Part shown: in pieces, positions 26,201 to 34,992 of the stretch | Numbering within the stretch: position 1 is the first letter of the stretch | Layout of the letters: each line of letters begins with the position of its first letter | Assembly: GCF_001424025.1 (NCBI RefSeq) | Contig: NZ_LMPZ01000002.1 | Span: 418,714-482,713 of the forward strand | Origin: Brevundimonas sp. Leaf363 | GTDB lineage: Bacteria > Pseudomonadota > Alphaproteobacteria > Caulobacterales > Caulobacteraceae | Direction of reading: 5' to 3' | Length of the DNA stretch: 64,000 bases | Program-made: the position numbers and the translations under genes | The notes under the pieces: model-generated | What the model was told of the DNA's origin: nothing | What the model saw: the letters and a program-made list of their open reading frames with translations, nothing else | Databases searched by the model: none

Positions 26201-27320
26201 CAAAGCGCGGATTGACCGAGATGCGCATCCAGCGCCAGGCGCCGTCATGCCGCTGGAACCGCGCCTCGAACCCGTAGGGCAGATGGAGAGGCCGCGCGTG
26301 CGCCTGCACCTCCCGGATGGCCGGAACGTCGTCCGGGTGGACGCTGCCGCGCCAGATGCGGCCCGTGAAGGCGTCGGCCGACCTGCCGTAGAAGTCGACC
26401 AGGGCGGCGTTGACGAACTCGACCTCGCCCTCGGTATTGGTCAGCCAGACGGGGGAGGGCGCGTTGTCGGCCATCAGGCGGAAGCGGCTTTCGCTCTCCC
26501 GCAGCGCAGCCTCCGCCAGTTTCTCGGCGGTGATGTCGACCACGACGCCGATGTAGCCGGCCTGTCGGCCCGAGGCGTCGGTCAGAGGACTGAGGCTGGT
26601 CAGGGCCCAGACGATCGATCCGTCGGGCCGGATGTAGCGCTTCTCGACCTGACCGCCAGGGCCGCCGGCGCGCATCTGCTCCAGCAGTTGCAGGGTCTTG
26701 TCGATGTCGTCCGGATGGGTGACGTCGGGGGTGGTGACGCCGGACTTGTCGGTCGCGAGGCCCAGGATTTGCGCAAACCGGGCGTTGGAAGACGTGACGC
26801 GCCCGTCGGCGCCGACGTGGGCGATGCCGACCGACGCCTGGTCTACCATGGCCTGCAGCCGCGCCTCGCTCTCTCCGATGCGGGCGTCAGAGGTCTTCAG
26901 CGCTCCGACGGTGGCGTCGAGGTTGCGCACCGTACGGCGCAGAGAAGCGCCGACCAGAACGATCAGCGTGCCGACGATCAGGTAGTTGATGATGCCGACC
27001 CGGCCGATGTGGGCGTTGAGGTCCAGACTGTCGGTGTCGCCGAGGATCAGTCGGACGCCGACCAGCGAGGCCGCCATTGCCACGAAGCCTGCGATCCGGC
27101 CCGCCGCGAGGGACGCCACCATGAGCGCCGGGAAGAGGATGGTGAATGCGGCGAGGTCTCCGTACGCCGACCGCAGCATCCAGCGCAGGAGCGTGATGAC
27201 GCCGGCGCAGAAAACGCCCACGGCCAGAGCACGCAGGGGCGTGGCGGGTGGCTGGCGCGCCAGCCACGCCAGACCGATGTCCGCGTCCAACCCCCGCTTC
27301 AGGAGCGCCTTGGCGTCCAT
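23265..27320 (-). CDS. Hybrid sensor histidine kinase with five PAS domains and a receiver
   Basis: A 1351-residue membrane kinase. Residues 30-130 have four hydrophobic segments resembling a DUF4118-type sensor anchor. PAS domains follow at about 150-265 and 275-395, a GAF domain at 405-560, then PAS domains at 570-690, 700-815 and 830-945. The HisKA domain carries H996 in GGVAHDFNNLL. The ATPase domain has NLVVNARDAV (N-box) and FFTTKSVGKGTGLGL. A C-terminal receiver has D1282 in LMLTDIVMPGG. AGGGGGAC precedes the start. No other regulator gene is adjacent on this strand, so signalling probably proceeds through its own receiver or a distant partner. Ligands are unknown. Confidence 0.9.
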   Translation of the reverse strand: MDAKALLKRGLDADIGLAWLARQPPATPLRALAVGVFCAGVITLLRWMLRSAYGDLAAFTILFPALMVASLAAGRIAGFVAMAASLVGVRLILGDTDSLDLNAHIGRVGIINYLIVGTLIVLVGASLRRTVRNLDATVGALKTSDARIGESEARLQAMVDQASVGIAHVGADGRVTSSNARFAQILGLATDKSGVTTPDVTHPDDIDKTLQLLEQMRAGGPGGQVEKRYIRPDGSIVWALTSLSPLTDASGRQAGYIGVVVDITAEKLAEAALRESESRFRLMADNAPSPVWLTNTEGEVEFVNAALVDFYGRSADAFTGRIWRGSVHPDDVPAIREVQAHARPLHLPYGFEARFQRHDGAWRWMRISVNPRFGADGQFMGYVGMSFDIDDTRRALAALEQQERRQSFLLSLSDRLRDLTDPDAIMNEVERALGAELNVHRVGYGEVDATRGVVAMTRDWTAGVVSAQGLFTLDTFGADLITDLARGEVIRIPDVREDPRTRAAADAFASIQTSALIRAPLIRAGALRAFLYAHSSEPRQWTDTEVALLEEVADRTWTEVERARAETELRESEQRFRAIADTAPVLIWVTRQDRIRDFVNEAYVAFQGGTYDEARLEDWRTIVHPDDHARLVQESLAGEATAQPFSMEARYRRHDGVYRWLKSFSRPRLGPGGEVIGFVGVAFDVTDIRETNARLAAVAAERDAILGQLAEGVIVTDPQGAIVFVNEAAKRQHGVEALNVTPDQYTDRYHLLTEDGRPFPSEQTPLARAVLQGETVLDARWRIRRADGDEVLAVGNARPVTGPDGERIGAVLTLRDETARIKAEQRLSESEARFRTVADTAPALIWMTDAEGATTFANRRFRGFFGIKTERQLATGWRDAFYPEDLPLLDTAFARALEGRQRFEHVARVQHPTHGLRWLRMEGAPRFDAAGYFQGYIGASIDVTEAKKAEDDLKRINELLEERVGDALAEKAKAEADLMHAQRMEAVGRLTGGVAHDFNNLLTVVIGALDIILRSEDPAKRKKLGEAALSAARRGERLTHQLLAFSRRQALRPEAMDVNGLIREGEPLLRRAVGEAVEFKLKLRRGGARVSVDPAQFEAALLNLVVNARDAVGETGRITVQTQQVSVAPGEVVDLPAGDYVCVSVSDDGQGMTPEVMRQVFEPFFTTKSVGKGTGLGLSQVYGFARQSGGGVRIVSAPGKGADIRLYLPPLGPEAPRERVVARPIAPVGAGQTVLLVEDDAGVAAIAVDILEGLGMRVVTAETGPQALERLKRGAFDLMLTDIVMPGGMTGVELARRAAKSHPQMRVALTSGYVGEDVDEALADAPWPFLRKPYSADDLRRLLSTSPDMPA

Positions 27321-27482
27321 AAGTCCCCCTGCCGCGCCCGGAACACACGCAGCGCGATCGAGCGGAACGCTTCACCCATAACGGCGTTCCAAGGCGCCCT
27401 CACGGCGCTCTTTCGCTTGCGAAGCGGCCCGGAACGCCTACCTGCAGCGCTGAGTATCGACATCCCACCCCCCGGAGCAAGC

Positions 27483-27965
27483 ATGACCGCCGCGAAGATC
27501 GACACGGGCCTGAGCAAGAGCGAACGCTCTAATGTCGCCGGCGAGCTGACGAAGGTGCTGGCGGACAGCTACGCCATTTACCTGAAGACCCACGGCTACC
27601 ACTGGAATGTGCGCGGGCCCGAATTCTTCAGCCTCCACAATCTGCTGGAACAGCAATATCGCGACATCTGGGGCGCGCTGGACGACGTGGCGGAACGGAT
27701 CCGCGCGCTGGGCGAACTGGCGCCGCAAGGCTACGCCACCTTCGCCAACCTGACCTCGATCAAGGACGGCGACCCGGAGAAGGACGCCCAGGCCATGCTG
27801 GACGACCTGATCCGCGACCACGGAACGGTCATCGGCACCATGCGCGACGCCCTGACCAGGGCGGACGAGGCGGGCGACGACGTGTCGGTCGACCTGCTGA
27901 CTCAGCGTCTGGCGGCGCACGAGAAGTTCGCCTGGATGTTGCGCTCCAGTCTGGGCTCGCGCTGA
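27483..27965 (+). CDS. dps: Dps family DNA starvation/ferritin-like protein
   Basis: A 160-residue four-helix protein that oxidises and stores iron and may protect DNA. Ferroxidase residues fit the Dps spacing: H40 in HGYHWNVRG, H52, D67 and E71 in ALDDVAERIR. Position 56, usually aspartate, is glutamate. The short N-terminal tail has few lysines, so strong DNA binding is not obvious. A GGAG precedes the ATG. It diverges from the large hybrid kinase gene. Confidence 0.93.
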   Translation: MTAAKIDTGLSKSERSNVAGELTKVLADSYAIYLKTHGYHWNVRGPEFFSLHNLLEQQYRDIWGALDDVAERIRALGELAPQGYATFANLTSIKDGDPEKDAQAMLDDLIRDHGTVIGTMRDALTRADEAGDDVSVDLLTQRLAAHEKFAWMLRSSLGSR

Positions 27966-28049
27966 TCAGGGACGTGGCGTCGGATATGCGCCGGCTTTGA
28001 CGTGTAAGTGCAACACCGTCGCCGTTTGGGTGGCGAGAGATGAGGACTG

Positions 28050-29246
28050 ATGGTGCGGCCGGGTAGCCGAGGCAGGGTGTGGACGGGGCGAGCGATCGCC
28101 GCCGCGCCTGCCGTGCTGGCCGCTCTGGGGGTGGCCATGGCCGCCAGCTCCGCACCGCGCCCTGATGTCGATCGGACGGCCGAGGCCGTCGCGCAGGTGA
28201 CGCGCGGGGACCTGTCGGACAAGGGCATGAGCGCAATCCGCGCTCGCCTCGACGCCGCCCAGCTGGCCGAGGCCGAGCGGCATGACCCGACCCTGCGCAA
28301 CCCCGCGCTCTATGGCCTGACGCCCGGGTGGGAAAGCCTGACGCTGGGGGGCAAGCCGAGCCTGGACCTGGGCGCCAACGGACTTGACGCCCAGCGCATG
28401 AACGCCGCCATGCCGATGGCCAGCGGCGCCTTGCGACCCGCCCGTCCCTTCGTCTTCCGTCCCGCGACGGCCGAGGATCGCCGCCGCGCGCTGCGCTGCC
28501 TGACGCAGGCCGTTTATTATGAGGCCGCGCTCGAGCCGAACGAGGGCCAGGAGGGTGTGGCGCAGGTGGTGCTGAACCGCGTGCGGGATCCCAACTACCC
28601 CAATAGCGTCTGCGGCGTGGTGTTCCAGGGCGCCGAGCGCATCACCGGCTGCCAGTTCAGCTTCACCTGCGACGGGGCGCTGGGGCAGGCGCCGGTCGGT
28701 TGGGCATGGGACCGCGCCAAGCGCGTCGCCGAGCGGGCCCTGTCGGGTTATGTCGCGACGAAGGTCGGGACCGCGACCCACTATCACGCCGATTACGTGC
28801 ATCCCTGGTGGTCGCCCACCCTGGCCAAGATCACGCAGATCGGGGCGCACATCTTCTATCGCTGGAAGGGAATTTACGGCGACACCGCAGCCTTCCGCCA
28901 GACGCCCGCAACGCACGAGCCCCTGATCGACGAAGCCCGGTTCTCCCGGCCGCGCGTGCAGGTGGCGCCGACGGCCAAGTCGCCCGAAGAGGCCCAGGCC
29001 GAGGTGCTGGCCCAGGCGCTGGCCGGCAACGGGATCGCCATGCGCACCGTGCAGATCGACGGGCAGACACGCGTCGTCGGCGCCGCCAGCCTGGGCGGGC
29101 GGCGCACGGCGACCCCCGCCGACATCGCCGCCATCAACGAGCGGATGAAGGCGTTTGAAAGCCCGGCTGCACCCGCCCCCGCCGCTGCGCCTCCTCCGGG
29201 CGTCACCGCGATGGACGTCGAGGAAGTCGGGCGTCCAGCGAACTGA
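28050..29246 (+). CDS. SleB-type cell wall hydrolase, second paralogue
   Basis: A 398-residue protein with an N-terminal hydrophobic anchor (AAAPAVLAALGVAMAASSA) and a Hydrolase_2 domain: LRCLTQAVYYEAALEPNEGQ, GVAQVVLNRVRDPNYPNSVC, GCQFSFTCDGAL and TATHYHADYVHPWW. These four blocks match the protein at 20939-22054 closely. The C-terminus is an Ala/Pro-rich extension. It is probably a periplasmic peptidoglycan hydrolase. The ATG at 28050 follows a GAGG at 28042. Confidence 0.87.
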   Translation: MVRPGSRGRVWTGRAIAAAPAVLAALGVAMAASSAPRPDVDRTAEAVAQVTRGDLSDKGMSAIRARLDAAQLAEAERHDPTLRNPALYGLTPGWESLTLGGKPSLDLGANGLDAQRMNAAMPMASGALRPARPFVFRPATAEDRRRALRCLTQAVYYEAALEPNEGQEGVAQVVLNRVRDPNYPNSVCGVVFQGAERITGCQFSFTCDGALGQAPVGWAWDRAKRVAERALSGYVATKVGTATHYHADYVHPWWSPTLAKITQIGAHIFYRWKGIYGDTAAFRQTPATHEPLIDEARFSRPRVQVAPTAKSPEEAQAEVLAQALAGNGIAMRTVQIDGQTRVVGAASLGGRRTATPADIAAINERMKAFESPAAPAPAAAPPPGVTAMDVEEVGRPAN

Positions 29247-29304
29247 TCGCCGACCGCCTTGCAACGCCTCTGGCGGGGTGGGCATTTACTGAAACCTTCC
29301 GCGC

Positions 29305-31281
29305 TTGTGCGGACGAGCTCCAGGATCCGCGTTGAGTTTCACCCCAGCCCACTCGCCGGATTGGACCGAAGGCCAGAGGCTGGAGGCGCTGGCGTCCTAC
29401 GATATTCTCGACACGGGACCGGAAGCCGGCTTCGACGAGCTGGTCGAACTGGCGTCGGAGATCTGCGGCGCGCCCATCGCCCTGGTCAGTCTGATCGACG
29501 TCGACCGCCAGTGGTTCAAGGCGCGCATCGGTCTGGACGATGCGGAGACGGCGCGGGATGTGTCGTTCTGCCAGTACGCCATGCTGGGGCAGGGTCCGAT
29601 GGTCGTGACCGACGCGACGGTCGACCCGCGCTTCAAGGACAACGCCCTGGTGACCGGAGGGCCGCGCATCGGCTTTTACGCCGGCGCTCCGCTGAAAAGC
29701 CGGGACGGCGTGCCCCTGGGCAGCCTTTGCGTGATCGACACCCAGCCGAGGCCGGAAGGGCTGACGCCGATCCAGACCCGCACGCTGGAGGTGCTGTCGC
29801 ATCAGGTGATGGCGCAGCTGGAGCTTCGCCGCGCGCTGCGCGAGCGGCAGCGCAGCGAAGACGCCACACGGCGCGCCCTGGCGGCATCGCAATACGTCGG
29901 GGCCTGGGACTGGGACATCGAGGCCGATCGGGTCGTGGCCGATCCGCGCTTCGCCGCGATGTACGGGGTCGATATCGCCACGGCCGCGACGGGCGCGCCG
30001 ATCGCCTTTTTCACCGATGCGATCCATCCTGACGATGCAGAGCGGGTTCAGGCCGAGATCGAGCGGGCGATGGAGGCGCTCGGCCACTTTGAAAGCGAGT
30101 ACCGGCTCGTCGCTGACGGGAAGGAGCGCTGGGTGCTGGCGCGCGGCCAGGTCTATGCCGACGCTCTGGACGCCCCTTCGCGGTTCCCCGGCGTGATCAT
30201 CGACATCACCGCGCGCAAGAAGGTCGAGACGGAGCTGGCGTCCACCGTCGCCGCGCTGAAACAGAGCGAGGCCGGGTTCCGCGCCCTGGCCGACTCCATG
30301 CCGCAGATGGTGTGGTCGACCCACCCCGACGGCTTCCACGACTACTACAACGCCCGCTGGTACGAGTTCACGGGCGTGGCGCCCGGCTCGACGGATGGGG
30401 AGGGCTGGAACGAAATCTTCCACCCCGAGGATCAAGCCCGCGCGTGGGAGATCTGGCGCCGGTCGCTCGAAACGGGCGATCCGTACGAGATCGAGTACCG
30501 GCTGCGGCACCACTCGGGCGTCTACCGCTGGACGTTGGGACGGGCGAGCGCGGTGCGTGACGACGCCGGCCGCATCACCCGATGGTTCGGCACCTGCACC
30601 GACATCGACGATCTGAAGCGCGTCGAGCAGGGCAAGGAGCTGCTGAGCCAGGAGCTGAGCCACCGGATCAAGAACATCTTCGCGGTGGTCTCGGCGCTGG
30701 CGGCCTTGTCCGCGCGGCAGTTCCCCGAAGCCAAGGCGTTTGCCGCATCGCTGCGCACGCGGATCAACGCACTGGCGCGCGCGCACGAGTTCGTTCGGCC
30801 CCACTCCGAAACCTCGCGCCCCATTGTGGGCTCCATGACGCTGCACGCCTTCCTGAGTTCCCTGTTCCGCCCCTATGCGGACGAGAACGGCGTGCCGCGC
30901 GTGCGGGTGTCGGGCGACGATGCGGTGTTCGACGACCAGGCGGCGACCTCGGTCGCGCTGCTGTTCCACGAACTGGCCACCAACGCCGCCAAATACGGCG
31001 CATTGACCATGCCCCACGGCCAGGTGGACCTGACGACCGAGGCGGACGACGACCGTTATCGGCTGATCTGGCAGGAGACCGGCGGGCCGACGATCACCGC
31101 CGCGCCGGAAGGGGCGGGATTCGGCACGGCTCTGGCGACCCTGTCCGTCGAGGGTCAGCTGGGCGGCAAGCTGACACGCGAATGGCGGGCCGAGGGCTTG
31201 AGGATTGTTGCCGACTTGCCACGAACCGCGCTTTCGCGGCGTCGGGCCGCCGAAAAGGCGGTCAGCGCACATTTGGCGTGA
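29305..31281 (+). CDS. HWE-type sensor histidine kinase with GAF and two PAS domains
   Basis: The protein (658 residues from GTG 29305) has no membrane segment. A GAF domain spans about 35-175 (FDELVELASEICGAPIALVS). PAS domains lie at 195-310 and 320-440. The kinase core carries H453 in LSHRIKNIFAVVSAL and the N-box FHELATNAAKYGAL, both typical of HWE/HisKA_2 kinases. A TTG at 29332, better placed after an AGGA, is an alternative start that would remove nine residues. It is followed by a single-domain response regulator, the likely partner, about 50 bases downstream. The GAF ligand is unknown, and no LOV cysteine motif was seen. Confidence 0.88.
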   Translation: MCGRAPGSALSFTPAHSPDWTEGQRLEALASYDILDTGPEAGFDELVELASEICGAPIALVSLIDVDRQWFKARIGLDDAETARDVSFCQYAMLGQGPMVVTDATVDPRFKDNALVTGGPRIGFYAGAPLKSRDGVPLGSLCVIDTQPRPEGLTPIQTRTLEVLSHQVMAQLELRRALRERQRSEDATRRALAASQYVGAWDWDIEADRVVADPRFAAMYGVDIATAATGAPIAFFTDAIHPDDAERVQAEIERAMEALGHFESEYRLVADGKERWVLARGQVYADALDAPSRFPGVIIDITARKKVETELASTVAALKQSEAGFRALADSMPQMVWSTHPDGFHDYYNARWYEFTGVAPGSTDGEGWNEIFHPEDQARAWEIWRRSLETGDPYEIEYRLRHHSGVYRWTLGRASAVRDDAGRITRWFGTCTDIDDLKRVEQGKELLSQELSHRIKNIFAVVSALAALSARQFPEAKAFAASLRTRINALARAHEFVRPHSETSRPIVGSMTLHAFLSSLFRPYADENGVPRVRVSGDDAVFDDQAATSVALLFHELATNAAKYGALTMPHGQVDLTTEADDDRYRLIWQETGGPTITAAPEGAGFGTALATLSVEGQLGGKLTREWRAEGLRIVADLPRTALSRRRAAEKAVSAHLA

Positions 31282-31332
31282 AACCTGCAGCGGCGGACGG
31301 CGTTCACCGTGCCAGCGCCGAAAAGAAGTCTG

Positions 31333-31740
31333 ATGACCGCCCGGATCCTCATCATCGAAGACGAAGCCCTTGTGGCCATGGAGCTTCGCTTCGTGCTGGA
31401 GGACCTTGGCTACTCCGTCGTCGGAACTGCCGCGGACGCGCGCACGGCCCGTAATCTGGTCCGCGAGAACGAAGTCGACCTGGCTCTGGTGGACATCCAC
31501 CTGTCCGACGGCCCGACCGGCGTGACGGTGGGACGCGAACTGGGCGAGGACATGGGCGTCACCGTCCTGTTCATGACGGCCAACCCCGGCATGGTGCGCG
31601 GCGGCGTGGCGGGCGCCATCGGCGTTCTTTCGAAACCGACGGACGAGCGCGCCGTGCAGACCGCGGTCGATTATGCGCTGCGCCGCCGCCAAGGCCAGCC
31701 GGTCGAGTTCGCACCTCCCGAGCTGCACGTTTTCGCCTGA
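31333..31740 (+). CDS. Single-domain response regulator
   Basis: A 135-residue receiver domain without an output domain. The acidic pocket is in IIEDEALVAMELRF, the phospho-acceptor aspartate in LALVDIHLSDGPTG, the conserved threonine in LFMTANPG and the lysine in VLSKPTDERA. It follows the HWE kinase gene by 51 bases and is most likely its phosphorylation target. The ATG at 31333 aligns with the start of the receiver fold; a GTG at 31309 is also in frame. Confidence 0.9.
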   Translation: MTARILIIEDEALVAMELRFVLEDLGYSVVGTAADARTARNLVRENEVDLALVDIHLSDGPTGVTVGRELGEDMGVTVLFMTANPGMVRGGVAGAIGVLSKPTDERAVQTAVDYALRRRQGQPVEFAPPELHVFA

Positions 31741-31894
31741 CGGCAGGCGAAACGGCCTGGCCGACGGCGCATCCGCGGCCGGCCCCTTGCACCGCGTTTT
31801 CGATTGACAGGATGATGCGTGGCGCCGTCTTGAGGGCCGGGGCGTCGCTCACGGTTCTGTGCGCGCGACGAAAGTCTGAGGGTTCAAGGGTCGA

Positions 31895-32632
31895 ATGGAA
31901 GCCGCGGCTACCGAAGAAAAGAAGATCATCGTCTGCGGATACCCGAAAAGCGGGAACACCTGGGCCTCGCGCCTCATCGCAGAGACGCTCAACTGCCCGG
32001 TGAAGGGGTTCTTCGGCGCTGAAAACCAGCGCGAGATCGCCAAGGAAGGCAAGAACCGCCAGTCGGAGTTCGCCCTCTACAAGGCGCACCAGCGGCACCG
32101 CGTGCTGAAGGAAATGCAGCCCTACCACTCGGTGATCTACATCGTGCGCGACGTGCGCGACGTGACGGTCTCGGGCGCCCACTATTTCAACAAGGCCAAG
32201 CACGATGCGTGGCGCGACGAACGCGGCCTGCCCCACCTCGACAAGTTCGAGGCCATGACCCAGACGGTCATCAAGGGCGGCGTCTACGGACACTGCCGTC
32301 GGCCGTGGGGCCAGCACGTTCGCGGCTACCTGGACAACGGCGCCTTCTACATCCGTTACGAGGATCTGCTGGCGAGGCCTGAAGAGGTGCTGACCCGCAT
32401 CCACGATCACGTGGGCATTCCGGCCGACGCCGACCGCATGCAGCAGGCGATCCAGAACCAGTCCTTCGACGTGGCCAAGGCCCGCTACGAAGAGAAGGGC
32501 GAGGCCCGCAAGGCCAACTTCCTGCGCAAGGGCGCATCGGGCGGTTATGCGGACGAGCTGACGGCGGACCAGATCGAGCGGCTGGAGACGGCCTACCGGC
32601 CGCTGCTGGAACGGCTCGGCTACGCGGTCTGA
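31895..32632 (+). CDS. PAPS-dependent sulfotransferase domain protein
   Basis: A 245-residue cytosolic protein of the sulfotransferase 1-like family. The 5'-phosphosulfate loop is YPKSGNTWASRL near residue 16. The 3'-phosphate region is YIVRDVRDVTVSGAHYF, and KGASGGYADELT resembles the C-terminal KGxxGxW-type motif. It would transfer sulfate from PAPS to a hydroxyl or amine acceptor. Base composition appears lower in GC than its neighbours. A TTGACA occurs at 31805-31810 but no good -10 follows. The acceptor is unknown and no glycan genes are adjacent. Confidence 0.85.
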   Translation: MEAAATEEKKIIVCGYPKSGNTWASRLIAETLNCPVKGFFGAENQREIAKEGKNRQSEFALYKAHQRHRVLKEMQPYHSVIYIVRDVRDVTVSGAHYFNKAKHDAWRDERGLPHLDKFEAMTQTVIKGGVYGHCRRPWGQHVRGYLDNGAFYIRYEDLLARPEEVLTRIHDHVGIPADADRMQQAIQNQSFDVAKARYEEKGEARKANFLRKGASGGYADELTADQIERLETAYRPLLERLGYAV

Positions 32633-32635
32633 GGC

Positions 32636-33640
32636 CTACCAGGCCCCGATCTTCTCCGCCTCCTGGTGGCTGATCGGGTGGCCGGCGGCCTTATGATCCT
32701 GTTCGGCCAGGAACCGGACGGCCTCCAGCGCGGCCATGCAGCCCATGCCGGCGGCGGTGACGGCCTGGCGATAGACGTCGTCGGTCACATCGCCCGCGGC
32801 CCACACGCCCTCGACGTCCGTCGCGGCGGTGCCCGGCTTGACCCGGATATAGCCGCCCGAATTGGTGCTCAGCTGACCGGCGAAGACCTCTGACGCCGGG
32901 GCGTGGCCGATCGCGATGAAGACGCCGTCCGCCGCGATCTCGCGCGTCTCGCCCGACTGGACGTTCTTGAGCCGCACGCCGGTGACGTTGCTGGCGCCGT
33001 TCTCTGTCAGGCCCAGCACCTCGTCGACGGCGACGTTCCAGATCACCTCCACCTTGGGATTGGCGAACAGACGATCCTGCAGGATGCGTTCGGCCCGAAA
33101 CTCGTTCTTGCGGTGGATGACCGTGACCTTGGAGGCGAAGTTGGTCAGGAACAGCGCCTCCTCGACGGCGGTGTTGCCGCCGCCGACCACGACGACCTCC
33201 TTGCCGCGATAGAAGAAGCCGTCGCAGGTCGCGCAGGCCGAGACGCCGAAGCCGCGATACTGCTGCTCGCTATCCAGTCCCAGCCATTTGGCCTGGGCGC
33301 CGGTGGAGACGATGACGGTCTCGGCGAACATCTCGCCGCCCATGTCCAGCGTCAGGCGGAAGGGGCGGCTGGACAGGTCCACCGCGGTGACGATGTCGTG
33401 GATGACCTCGGTCCCGACGTGCTCGGCCTGGGCCTGCATCTGCTCCATGAGCCAAGGGCCCTGGATGGTCTCGGCGAAGCCGGGATAGTTCTCGACGTCG
33501 GTGGTGATGGTCAGCTGGCCGCCAGGCTGGATGCCGGCGATGACCACCGGCTTCAGCATGGCGCGCGCGGCGTAGATGGCGGCGGTCCAGCCGGCAGGGC
33601 CGGACCCGATGATGGCGACTCGAACGGTGCGGGATGTCAT
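32636..33640 (-). CDS. trxB: Thioredoxin-disulfide reductase
   Basis: A 334-residue FAD/NADPH enzyme that reduces thioredoxin. The FAD site is IIGSGPAGWTAAIYAARA near the N-terminus, the redox-active pair is C136-A-T-C139 in SACATCDGF, and the NADPH site is VVVGGGNTAVEEAL. ATDVEGVWAAGDVTD is the C-terminal FAD motif. The ATG at 33640 aligns with homologues. Its stop lies 4 bases from the convergent sulfotransferase stop. Confidence 0.96.
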   Translation of the reverse strand: MTSRTVRVAIIGSGPAGWTAAIYAARAMLKPVVIAGIQPGGQLTITTDVENYPGFAETIQGPWLMEQMQAQAEHVGTEVIHDIVTAVDLSSRPFRLTLDMGGEMFAETVIVSTGAQAKWLGLDSEQQYRGFGVSACATCDGFFYRGKEVVVVGGGNTAVEEALFLTNFASKVTVIHRKNEFRAERILQDRLFANPKVEVIWNVAVDEVLGLTENGASNVTGVRLKNVQSGETREIAADGVFIAIGHAPASEVFAGQLSTNSGGYIRVKPGTAATDVEGVWAAGDVTDDVYRQAVTAAGMGCMAALEAVRFLAEQDHKAAGHPISHQEAEKIGAW

Positions 33641-33705
33641 GGCGCCTATGTAGGGCTTTGCACGCCGTCGTGCGATGGTCATGGCGAAGCAGGGGGGGCA
33701 CGGTC

Positions 33706-33990
33706 ATGTCGAAATCAGCGTTCCTGCCGATCGGCATCGGGCTGGGCGTCGCGCTCGGCACGGCTTTCGGCGTGGCGATGGACAATCTGGCGCTGGGCAT
33801 CGCCTTGGGCGTGGCGATCGGCGCGGGATCGGGCGTGGCCATGTCAGACTCCGACACGGCGTCTAGAAAGAAGGACGGCAAGGACGGAAGCGAAGCGGCC
33901 TTTATCGCCGATGGCGGGTCCCAGAAGTCGTCACACAGTCACCATGACGATGGCGGGTCGGATGGCGGCGGCGACGGCGGCGGCGACTGA
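33706..33990 (+). CDS. Glycine-zipper membrane protein with His/Asp/Gly-rich tail
   Basis: A 94-residue protein of unknown function. Residues 5-47 form two hydrophobic Gly-rich stretches (LPIGIGLGVALGTAFGVAM and LALGIALGVAIGAGSGVAM), suggesting a hairpin in the membrane. The C-terminal tail is charged and ends SSHSHHDDGGSDGGGDGGGD, which could bind metal. AGGGGGGG upstream is a clear ribosome binding site. It lies between divergent trxB and a convergent ELM1-family gene. Confidence 0.7.
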   Translation: MSKSAFLPIGIGLGVALGTAFGVAMDNLALGIALGVAIGAGSGVAMSDSDTASRKKDGKDGSEAAFIADGGSQKSSHSHHDDGGSDGGGDGGGD

Positions 33991-33993
33991 CGC

Positions 33994-34992
33994 CTAGCGC
34001 ACCGCCATGGCTTCCAGCACCGCCCGTGCGGCGCGTTCGGTTTCGGCAAGGGGCTCGTAGCTCCAGTGGGACAGCCTGCCGTCGAACGGTCGGGCGGCGC
34101 CGCGCTGGATCAGATCGTCTTGCAGGCGGTCGAACTTGGCCGCCCGGCCGATCCGGCGCATGGGCAGGATGTGGACCGGCTTACCGGTCGAGGCGGCCTC
34201 CACCACCATGTTGGCGCTGTCCTCGGTGACCAGGATGTGGTCGGCGCCGTCCAGAAACGCGAACAGCGGATTGTCGCCTTCGCCGTCCCAGATCCAGCCC
34301 GGCGTCGTCGCTAGTGCGGCGGTCAGCGCGGCCTTGGCCGCCTCGGGCGTTCGGCGTGAGAACGACAGAAGGACCGATCCGCCCACGGCGGCGACCGCGT
34401 GGGCGATCCGTTCGCCCAGCGCCCGTGCGTCCTCGACCGGCAGATCGAACGCCTTGGAGCGCCCCCCGATCATCACGGCCACGCGCGGGCGGGGCAGGGG
34501 TGCGATCCGGTCTTCGAAGGCGGGCGCCGCCTCGGCCAGGCGGGCGGGCGTGATCCGGTGAGGAGATCCGGTGATCTCGAACACCGCATCGCCCTCCAGC
34601 GCGTCATGCATGGGGGCGACGACCAGATCGAACAGGCGTGGCGGCAAGCGCGGGTCCTGGGTCTGGACCACGAAGGGCCGCGGGCCTGGACGGCGCTTGC
34701 GGGCGATGGAGAGGGGCAGGGTGGCGCGGCCGGTGGCGATCCATAGATCGGGCTCGCGTTCGCCCGGCGCCGGTTCGACCGCATCCGACGATGGATCGAG
34801 CATCCATGGCCGCTTCAGCGCACTGGGCCATTTGTCGAAGAACGGCCGCCAGCGGATGCGCTTGACGACGACATGCGCAGACGTAAGGCGCTGGACGGCC
34901 TCGGCCAGCCCCAGCGCCTGGTTTTCCATGCCGGCCCGGCCGTCCGAGACGGCCCAGATCAGAAGCGAACCCTCGGTGGGGTCTACTTCCAC
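33994..34992 (-). CDS. ELM1/DUF1022 family protein
   Basis: A 332-residue protein matching the mitochondrial fission ELM1 family, whose bacterial members are glycosyltransferase-like and uncharacterised. Visible features are the N-terminal [50 protein letters not shown] and [20 protein letters not shown], a GT-B-like sugar-nucleotide region. The GTG start at 34992 lies 10 bases inside the end of greA, so it is probably co-transcribed and translationally coupled with it. The role is unknown; envelope glycan synthesis is a guess from fold. Confidence 0.82.
   Translation of the reverse strand: MEVDPTEGSLLIWAVSDGRAGMENQALGLAEAVQRLTSAHVVVKRIRWRPFFDKWPSALKRPWMLDPSSDAVEPAPGEREPDLWIATGRATLPLSIARKRRPGPRPFVVQTQDPRLPPRLFDLVVAPMHDALEGDAVFEITGSPHRITPARLAEAAPAFEDRIAPLPRPRVAVMIGGRSKAFDLPVEDARALGERIAHAVAAVGGSVLLSFSRRTPEAAKAALTAALATTPGWIWDGEGDNPLFAFLDGADHILVTEDSANMVVEAASTGKPVHILPMRRIGRAAKFDRLQDDLIQRGAARPFDGRLSHWSYEPLAETERAARAVLEAMAVR

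Noticed and set aside
25071..27482. Long upstream in-frame extension of dps antisense to the hybrid kinase.
   Set aside because: Dps homologues start at the ATG at 27483 with an SD; the extension opposes a real kinase gene.
29305..31281. LOV photoreceptor domain in the HWE kinase.
   Set aside because: The PAS domains lack the flavin-binding NCRFLQ-type cysteine motif.
29203..31728. An 841-codon minus-strand open frame opposite the HWE kinase and response regulator.
   Set aside because: The plus strand carries clear GAF, PAS, HWE and receiver motifs; the antisense frame is compositional.
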